DNA from: Epiperipatus broadwayi
Taxonomy: Eukaryota; Onychophora; Udeonychophora; Euonychophora; Peripatidae
Reading direction: 5' to 3'
Assembly: GCA_028023455.1 (NCBI GenBank)
Contig: JAQFVV010006509.1
Coordinates: forward strand, 559,529-623,528
DNA length: 64,000 nucleotides
Part shown: positions 56,387 through 64,000 of the stretch, piece by piece
How positions within the stretch are numbered: the first letter of the stretch is position 1
Layout of the letters: every line of letters starts with the position of its first letter
Program-made: the position numbers and the translations under genes
Notes under the pieces: model-generated
Told to the model about the DNA's origin: nothing
Databases searched by the model: none
Seen by the model: only the letters and a program-made list of their open reading frames with translations

Positions 56387-58979
56387 CTAAAGGGTCCCCT
56401 GAATCTGACTTTGGGTCCTCCACTGACTGAGGGATTGCCACCTCCTTTTTATGGCTACTAGCAAAATTGCATCAGGTAAAATACTAGTCTTTATCATAGC
56501 AGGAGAATCACCAGTCTTTATCATAGCAGGAGAATCAACTCTTGGAGGGGAGAACTGCAATACTGGGAGATCTGATTCAGGGCCCTCTGAGTGTGAGGCA
56601 AAGTTAATTTCATCAAATATAAGAATTTCATCAAATGTAAGGACATCCTCCTGTGGCAAAGCTTCTACTGGTAAACTCCCCATTGGGGAGACCCCAATAC
56701 CAACAGGTACTAGAGTATCCAACACATCTGTCATCATGGGCAAATTCATTCTCAGTTTATTCTCCTTGGGTTTTTCAGCAAAATCAGTATCTTCATTCCT
56801 CAGAATGACAACTAAGTCATCAACTGTTGCCAAATCTTCCCAAGAGTCCAGTGTGTGAGATACTGGCTAATGACTCTTGGTTCCGTTGGCTGTGGTTCTT
56901 TGAGGAAGTGGGAAAATGGCATGTCTAATTTGAGCCTCATGCCATGGCTCCTCAACATGATCAGAGTCCAAGCTTAAGTCACTCACTTTCCTCTCTTCTT
57001 TATTTGTAAAATTTTTCCTGAGTCAACTTGTTGCTCTGAAATCTTCCTTGATGCCCAGAATCTATGGTTGGAATTAACCAGTGGCCTAGGCAATTTGAGA
57101 TTCTTCAATCTTCATTTCCATAGCATTCATCTCATCTGATCTGCATTTGTGATACCTCCTATGAATCTGTCCATGACAGACTTGCATCAAATTGCACCTT
57201 TGACTACAATGAAAACACTGTTGGGGGTTTCCCCACAGTGAGATTATTACTGGTGACTGTCCAAATTCTACAATGCCTGGAATACTTAAAGGTGATACTC
57301 CCTTGGCTAGTATGATCTTAAAGTCTTTTGAGCTAGTAAAAACCCTCCATTTTTAGAGTTCGAGTCCTCCTGTATTTTCCTTTCCATATAGTTTATGCAG
57401 CACCTGCAGGTCAAATTTAGTGAAATAGACCCCACAATTATGCGCCATACCATTCAAACATAGTGTTCGATCCAGCTCCACATAATCCAAGTGATGACAT
57501 TTTATAGAGTTTTGTGACTGGACTTAAATGCCTTCTTTATGAACTGATTGTTAAATTGAACCACAACATACCAGTCATTAGGAGGGAAAAGGACCCTATA
57601 TATTGAGGTCCAAAGGCTATTAGCCTAAAAGAGGCTCAGTTCTTGTATTGAAAATTGGTAGTGATTGATGCTATTGTCCATGGTAGAGAAGATCAAAGTA
57701 CATTCATGTTTATAAATTTGTAATAACTTTAATAGGTAATCATTAATTGACTGATTAAATCTTTCATTTACTATAGAATGTAATAGTGGACTACTTTTTA
57801 AAATTTGACCCACTTTTTCTTCGAGAATTTCTGTTTATGTACTTTTTCAATCATTTTTACTTGTGGAATACATGTTGTTGAAGCCTGGGAGGAAAGCCCT
57901 TCAAAGCATTTCCTTTTATTACCATTGATAACTTTCTGAACAAATGAAAGCTTTGAAGTGTTTTCTTCACCAATGGAAACTTTCTCAATCTTTGCTATGT
58001 ATCTTTTATTCACTTTATTATTAACATTTGAATTAAGTTCTGGGAACTCTTCAACATTGTCATTTTTGTTTTGAACTGCTTCATGATTCTTGGGTCCTTC
58101 GTTTTCACTCCTGTTAATTGTAGGCTCTTCTTCTGTCTTCTTGGTGTAATCAGAATTATTAAACTTTTTTACAAGGGCTTGGACTGACAAAGGTTTAGAT
58201 TTAACAACATTAGAAGTGATTTTTGTGTTTGAGCCCTCATTAGACACTGACTTAGTGATTATCCCAGAACTTTCTCTCTCCCCCTGGTTGTTTGTGAGTC
58301 AATTTCTATTTTGGGATTTATTTTAAATGATGTATTTTTCCTTTGGAATTCAATTCATTGTCTTTTTCTTTGAAATTTTTTGAAAACAACTTTTTTTGTG
58401 GGGTACCACTGTACTATGAGTTTTTTGACCATAACTCTCCTCAGAAATGTCTGAGGAGAATAATTCTCATGTTGAATTGAAGGTCTGGTCTTTCTTTTTT
58501 GTAATCATTTTTTGAAAATGAGATCATTTTTACTTCTCTCCAGTTTTTTTTCCCAGCTGCAATGTTTCTGCAGTTTTTCTACTATAACTTCACTTCCTGA
58601 TGGGTATTTCTATTTAGATTTTTCACAGAGTTGTTCTTTTTTTAATTCCTTCAATGTTTTCTTATGTGTTCAAGAGTTCCTTCTTTTATTCTAGATTTTT
58701 GCATAAAAACTTATTTTTTAAGTAATCCTTGATTAACATTAGAAAACCAATTTTTATTTCTTAAATTAAGATCATAACTTTCTTCCACCCTCCCCTTAAC
58801 ATTAGAATTTGCATTTTTAATACTCTTTTTCTTATTTTTTTTTTCTTAGAAACATTAATAAACTTATTTTCTGTACTACTATCACTTTCTGTACTACTAT
58901 CACTTTCTGTGGAATTTTCCGTTTTTTCAATATAGGTTGAGGCTCTAATCTTGGCAGCCATTTGCATCACACAAAACAA
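56387..58979 (-). pseudogene. ORF1 (gag-like) of LINE copy 3
   Basis: The start is near 58979-58950 (MQMAAKIRAST). It is followed by a Ser/Thr/Glu/Asp segment with TESDSS repeated, and then a Lys/Asn-rich piece open at 57798-58247 (149 codons). A nucleic-acid-binding knuckle lies at about 57160-57215, where CFHCSQRCNL and then VCHG...HKC can be read; spacing is not a textbook CCHC. The final acidic part is an open run of 148 codons (56387-56833) containing an 18-27 bp duplication that repeats DSPAMIKT. Frames change between these blocks, so the protein is broken. By analogy with L1/Tx1 ORF1 it would bind the element RNA. I do not see a clear coiled coil or RRM core. Confidence 0.55.
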
Positions 58980-59000
58980 TTTTTAATTTTGGTAGTCCTT

Positions 59001-59290
59001 CTTTTAAAAAGTTCTTAATTTTGCTTAAATTTAAATTAGAATAAAAAGTACTTATAAGTATTTCAGTTGTAAAATTTTCTATCAACTCAAGCTTATGACA
59101 TAAATAAGTCCACTTCCGGTGGAGCTAGTGAATACTAAACTTTTCAACATAAGTAGAATTAACTTGTCTTTTTTTTAACATTACTTTTATTTTTATTTGA
59201 TCAAACTATTTACACAGTTATATGTAATTAAATATATAAAAAAGGGAAAGACTAAGAAATGATTGAATTATAATAAAAAAAAATTTTTTA
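59001..59290. other. Junction between LINE copy 3 and an RTE copy
   Basis: This is probably the 5' leader of LINE copy 3 (minus strand), including CCACTTCCGGTGGAGC near 59110, followed by AT-rich sequence. The boundary is not resolved. Confidence 0.4.
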
Positions 59291-60500
59291 ATCAGATGAA
59301 AAAATAAGAAAACTGTTGCCAAACATATACATCAAATGTTTAAATAATAGAACTGTACCAGATGTGTGGGAAAATGCATTAGTGATATTGATATTTAAAA
59401 AAAGTAATAAAGAAGATATTAAAAAGTATAAACATACCAATCTTTTACCAGTACATATAAAAATTTTACCAAGATAATTCAATTCATCATCAGCAAAATT
59501 TGGATTTTACTCATACAAAAATAAAAAAATCAAGGAATATGAATTACCATGTGCTATGAATTTGTAGATTGTGTAGAGGCATTTGATTCTATAGGTATTT
59601 TGCAGTGATTAAAGCATTAGATTTCAAGTTATACATCTAAGATTGTAGCATATTGTGAAGAATATTTATCAAAATAGAGCAGCAATGATTAAATAATTTC
59701 TAAAATCATTAGCATTAAATAGGGTGTATAACAGGGTGATTCCATAATTTTGCAAGAAAAATTTTGAAATTTAAAATGTAACGCCAAGGTAATATATCTT
59801 AATGTAGATTATTTATTGCATCTAGATTTTGTAGATGATATTGTTGTTTTTGTAAATAATACTTCAGAGCTTCAGAAAATATTGCAAGGGTTATTACATG
59901 ACAATAATAAAGTAGAACTAGAGGTAAATGTTAAAAAGATTAAGTAATGTTCAATGGATTTTCTCAGAAAATGAAAACAAATATTGACAATCAAGAATTA
60001 ATACACATAGGAACACAATGGATATTTATTATCTAATTAAACCTGGATGTAGTACTTTGATAAAAATAACATTAAAAAAAATTAACTACATGTTTAAAAA
60101 GATGGGTTTTTAATAGATGTCTTTTATTAGTTCTTGCTCATAGATCTGACATTTGTCACATAATAGAAGGTTAATATATGAATTGATTTTTTTTGCAAGT
60201 AACACAGAGGTTTCTTACTGTTATGTTAAGAGCCCAAGAGAAGATCAAAAATGAAACAGTAGATAAAATAAACATGTATAACAGACATTATTGAAAGAAT
60301 TAAGATTATTATAAATAAATAATTAATGTCATAAAAGGCATTTTGTAAAATTTTAAAAGACCTAGAAAGAGACCATATGTGAGATGGAATGGATAAAATA
60401 GGAAAATTTACTGGGATTTTGTGGAAAAGTTAAGCCAGGGAGCTTGGGAAATCTGCAACTCTGCAGTGAACTGATAATCATTTAAAATGATGCTGATGTA
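59290..60500 (+). mobile_element. Decayed, 5'-truncated RTE copy
   Basis: Similarity to the full-length element starts at the equivalent of 2550 (GAAAATGCATTAGTGAT-like, TTTAAAAAAAGTAATAAAGA). It runs through the RT palm (a decayed VDYEKAFDS at about 59565-59590 and LDFVDDIVVF at about 59820-59850, FADD now FVDD) to the C-terminal end (AAAAGACCTAGAAAGAGACC near 60350). It finishes near 60470-60500 at CTGCAGTGAACTGATAATC and a trace of TGATG. Stops and indels are numerous and a stretch before 60350 is badly eroded. It is the oldest-looking of the three RTE copies. Confidence 0.75.
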
Positions 60501-63500
60501 TAGTATTTACATTTTTTATATAATCATACTTGATAAGTACAGTATAAAACTTATTTGCTTTTTGGGAATCTTGGCATTCATTAAGAGGCCATTTGATAAT
60601 ACACCTATATAATTTTTCATTTGTTACAATATCTGGGGATGTTTATTTATATAAGTATTGTACCAGTCAAAAACCGTATATCGATCCAACAAGATCTGGA
60701 ATGCAAGTAAAGATCTTTGAGTCTGACTATATAAAAGATATACAAATTAGGTAATCATAGATTCTGTCCTATTTACCTATATTCCCAGGTCAAAGACCTA
60801 ATCAATAACACTTCTCAAAGATCACATCACATTCCTTCACTTTCACCATGCCAGAGCCAAGCCTTAGAGCATAAGATTCACAATAATTATAATTTAATGA
60901 GACCTTGGGTGATTAGACTTATGCATATGACTTAACATGAAATACCAACTAAAATAGAAAGTAAATAAAATAATTCTAACACTCTGGAAATTTTATACAT
61001 ATATTTTTGTTTTATTAATTGTTTAATTTACACTTTACTCAAGCTCACAGAACAATTATTTACATTGGTTTAATATTTATACAGGTAGGTTTGTGAAAGA
61101 TAGCATCATGCAATATATCTTTACATATAGCGGTCATTTTTTAAATTTATTACAGCTTTCACAAAATTGTTGGTTAATATAATTTAAACAAAAAAAATCT
61201 TAAATTAAATGACCATTAATTTTAGTATACATAAATTTTCCATTCACATTTATTACAAGAATAATGGGATTGTCATTAGTCAATCATCCTGTTTTAACTT
61301 GATAAACTGATTGTCTAACAAAACACTTTTTCTTATTTAGATTTTCTAAGACATTATATAACAAAATGACATCTAAAAAATAATTATATCCAAAATAATT
61401 TGACATCTTTCTAAAATGATAACAAACAAAAAAAAATCATTTATTTTACTTTTCTTGACAAATAACAACTAATTCTTATTAAAATAACATCTTTTATTTA
61501 TTTTAAGAGTGTATCTTGCTGGAGCAGCATTAAGTTATTAAAATTAACATAACTGTAAGCTATTAAGGAACAGTTAATCATCAATCACACAGACCATAAT
61601 GAGTTTGCAATCAACTTAGCCTTTTTTTATTTATATATCTATAATGTGGCTTAGTTAACTAACAGAATTTAATTAACCCCGAATTAAAACAAAAAAAATT
61701 AGTTACTCACGCTGAAAATTCTTATGTATCAGAATCATTTCTCTTTGGTTTATGCATTAGATAGGCAATACAAGAATGAACAAAATCGTATTAATAAAAT
61801 ATGAATGCAAGAGAAAGAAAAATAAATGTAGGTTAATACAAGCCTCTTTACAGATACTCACATTTCTACAGCCATGAAAAAAAAAGGGGTTGCTATGTCC
61901 ACAATATTGCAAAATGGTACCTAATGAAGAGATAGGAAATTACAGGAGCTCCATGTCTACCGTATGGATATCATGTAGACTACCTAACTCTACCTCACAT
62001 ACACTCTGGCCCATTCGCACTACATGCAACCAGAAATAAGATTACATGCAGCTAAGGGACCATTCTATGTCCAATTCACTATGCTTGGCATTCATTATCA
62101 GCCCGATACTTATGGATAACCCAATCTGGATAATTATAAATAAATAGCCTTAAAGAATCTACTACTACATAAAGGTCCACCTGCACAACCAATTACTACA
62201 GGTAAAAGATTTAATTAACAAATAAAAATATAGTAAATAAAAAAATATATTTTTTGAATAGATTTATCTTCCCCTTTTCTCTTCTGTTTTTTTTTTTTTT
62301 TACTTTTAACTTTTAAAAAATTGTGAGATAATTAACCAACACTGCTTAGCAGCACTGTTTCCAGCTCAAAATATAGTATATTTTAATATAAATTTATAAA
62401 ATCCCATCCTGGAAAATCATTATTAAACTTACTCTAGTTACTAATTACATTCAAATATCAGCCTTTCAAGCTAATTGTGCATGTGCTTTTTTGCAAGTGT
62501 TAATAATAAATGAATACTTTCCTTTCCAATACAAGATATAGTATTTATGCAGGAATAAAATGAATCCACCTATTCCTACAATTCAACCCATTTTATTATA
62601 TATCTATTAAATGTAACTTCACTGGCAAGAAAGAAAAAACAACTTTTTTTTTTTTTTGAAAATACTTACTTTGCTGACTCACTTCCCACTTTTTAACTTA
62701 ATTTGCTTTTTTGCAAATTATCATCTCAAAAACCCTCATGAGTGAAGTTTGTTTTTTAAAAAAACCCATGAAATTTATACTACTGAAATCAAAATAAAAC
62801 AAATAAATATTATATTTTTATATTAAAATAAAATAACTAAAATACTGTGAGTTTGAGTTATTTAAAAAAATTCCAAATAATTTAAATGGGTTCAAGACTT
62901 GATTACAGTTATTTAATATAAAATTTAACTTTATATATTTAAGATTTAAATCGATATAATTACATTATGGTTAGTTCAAAATTAGGTTGGTTTGAATGAG
63001 AAAGATTTGGACATAGATGGCATAATTTGAAATCCTGCTTGTTCTTAAGCCTTTACCTTGACATTCCCTGGTGTGAACTTCTACTGCTAGTGCCTTTATT
63101 CCAAGACAGGTCTATAGCAGCAGCATATCGGAGATGGCATTCCAGGAAGGAATAGTGGTGGCTTTCCCTTTCTACCCACTGTACATTTTTAAAATTACAA
63201 TGGGTGTAGTGATGGTTGACAACTATCAAATTTTTTTTCTCCTTTTCCTTTCTTTAAAAAGAAAATCCACTATTTATATGCTGACTTGAGTATTTGAACT
63301 ATTTGCTGTCCAAGGTGATTTTTGCCATATCCTGCCTGAGACAAAAAAAAAATACATTCTTTGCTATTTTAAAAAAATTTGAACCTCAATAAGGATCAAT
63401 CATAATTATTGTAGAATCTTGTATTTTAATATTTATTTAAACAATGTACAATTTCCATTAATGGAGTAATGCAAATTCCAAAGTATTTGAATTTTTTTCT

Positions 63501-64000
63501 ACATAGTTTAATCGTACATTTACAATGCATTTTGGTGTTGACATTTCTTTTAAAATTTTTTATCTAGGTGACAATCTCTTGGATGGCCACCTTGGATTTT
63601 TTAATACAGAATGCATTAAACATATCTAATAAAATACATGCAAAATTCAAAACTTATATTTGAATTTTCTCAATAAAATACATTATTTAGTTATGAATCT
63701 AAAACAATATCACCTGAAATTAATAATACACTGTTGCATTGCAGTGAAACTTTTATATAATAATTTGTAGGTTTTTCATATTATAATTTCTGCAGACAAA
63801 GTGCTTTCAGAACCCTTGTTGCTCCATAATCATAGTCTCTATATTATTAACATTATTACAAAATCACCTGAAATAAATTATAGCAATTTATCCAAGGTAA
63901 TTCTGGTTGAAATATTATAAATAATAATAATAAAAAATGATTGGAAAAAAAATACATTTCTATATACAGACATTATTTATATTTGTACACATGTAAGTTG
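60501..64000. other. AT-rich DNA, no gene confirmed
   Basis: Three pockets are less AT-rich (about 60620-60880, 61870-62200 and 62990-63190) but show no ORF or family that I recognise. The second copy of the 6.5-kb dispersed repeat is at 62460-62590. Confidence 0.5.
62460..62590 (+). repeat. Dispersed repeat, copy 2 (partner at 6.46 kb)
   Basis: It is colinear with 6455-6575 through AAGCTAAT, the CATGTGCTTT region, ATAAATGAATACT, GATATAGTATTT and AATGAATCCACC. The copies have diverged with several indels. Confidence 0.45.

Larger units (their letters stand above)
52650..59000 (-). mobile_element. Long decayed L1/Tx1-like LINE, copy 3 (two ORFs)
   Basis: The minus strand carries the pieces of a two-ORF LINE in order from about 59000 down to about 52650. 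They are an ORF1 with acidic/Ser-rich start, a basic Lys/Asn-rich region, a CCHC-like knuckle, an acidic C-terminal part, then ORF2 with APE-type endonuclease start, RT fingers, YMDD box, thumb with YWDTYGL and LEPKLVDF, and a C-terminal zinc motif (53225-53285). The total of about 6.3 kb is typical for L1/Tx1-type elements. Sequence is less AT-rich than the flanks. Many stops, frameshifts and short tandem duplications break it. The 3' boundary is estimated from the zinc-motif-to-end distance in copy 1 (about 600 bp) and is uncertain. The + strand ORFs across 53.3-58.7 kb are shadows. Confidence 0.7.

Noticed and set aside
56451-56858. 135-codon + ORF
   Set aside because: Shadow of the ORF1 C-terminal part of the minus-strand LINE, which fits the element order.

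Overview
The window looks like animal, probably invertebrate, nuclear DNA. It is very AT-rich and full of di-, tri- and tetranucleotide microsatellites, and every recognisable protein fragment belongs to a retrotransposon. I found no convincing host gene; the DNA is most likely intergenic or deep intronic. The LINE mix (RTE/BovB-type, an L1/Tx1-like family, a third LINE and a Penelope-like element) suits an invertebrate such as an arthropod, chelicerate or mollusc, but the sequence alone does not fix the taxon.

Layout: 0.65-3.97 kb holds one essentially full-length RTE-type LINE on the + strand. An 11-bp target-site duplication bounds it, and two single-base frameshifts break it. 7.8-8.5 kb and 11.6-13.6 kb carry arrays of an unnamed repeat unit of about 400-480 bp ('unit A'), tandem and partly inverted, each interrupted by a long (TA)n tract. 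15.1-16.0 kb is a decayed minus-strand LINE C-terminus. 21.56-25.18 kb is a candidate element of about 3.6 kb running from TGTAACC to GGTTACA, with TGTAACC iterated at its left end. 28.4-29.1 kb is about 720 bp of (GATA)n. 29.44-29.74 kb is a 305-bp long palindrome flanked by TTAA.

35.2-39.9 kb contains two minus-strand, 5'-truncated copies of an L1/Tx1-like LINE, both ending at trinucleotide repeats. 42.3 kb has a tRNA-Gly(TCC)-like sequence. 45.1 kb has a compound trinucleotide repeat. 45.64-46.43 kb is an inverted-repeat version of unit A. 47.4 kb is a 5'-truncated RTE copy. 50.0-51.3 kb is a decayed Penelope-like element in which both the reverse transcriptase and the GIY-YIG nuclease can be traced. 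52.65-59.0 kb is a long, decayed minus-strand copy of the L1/Tx1-like LINE with ORF1, a CCHC knuckle, endonuclease, RT and a terminal zinc motif. 59.3-60.5 kb is another decayed RTE copy.

The genes do not work together as a pathway. Each autonomous element once encoded its own reverse transcriptase and nuclease, and all visible copies carry inactivating changes. The most unusual items are unit A in inverted and tandem arrays, the TTAA palindrome, the 3.6-kb TGTAACC/GGTTACA structure, and a cluster of short, almost perfect tandem duplications between 50 and 59 kb, one of which duplicates the RT active-site region.
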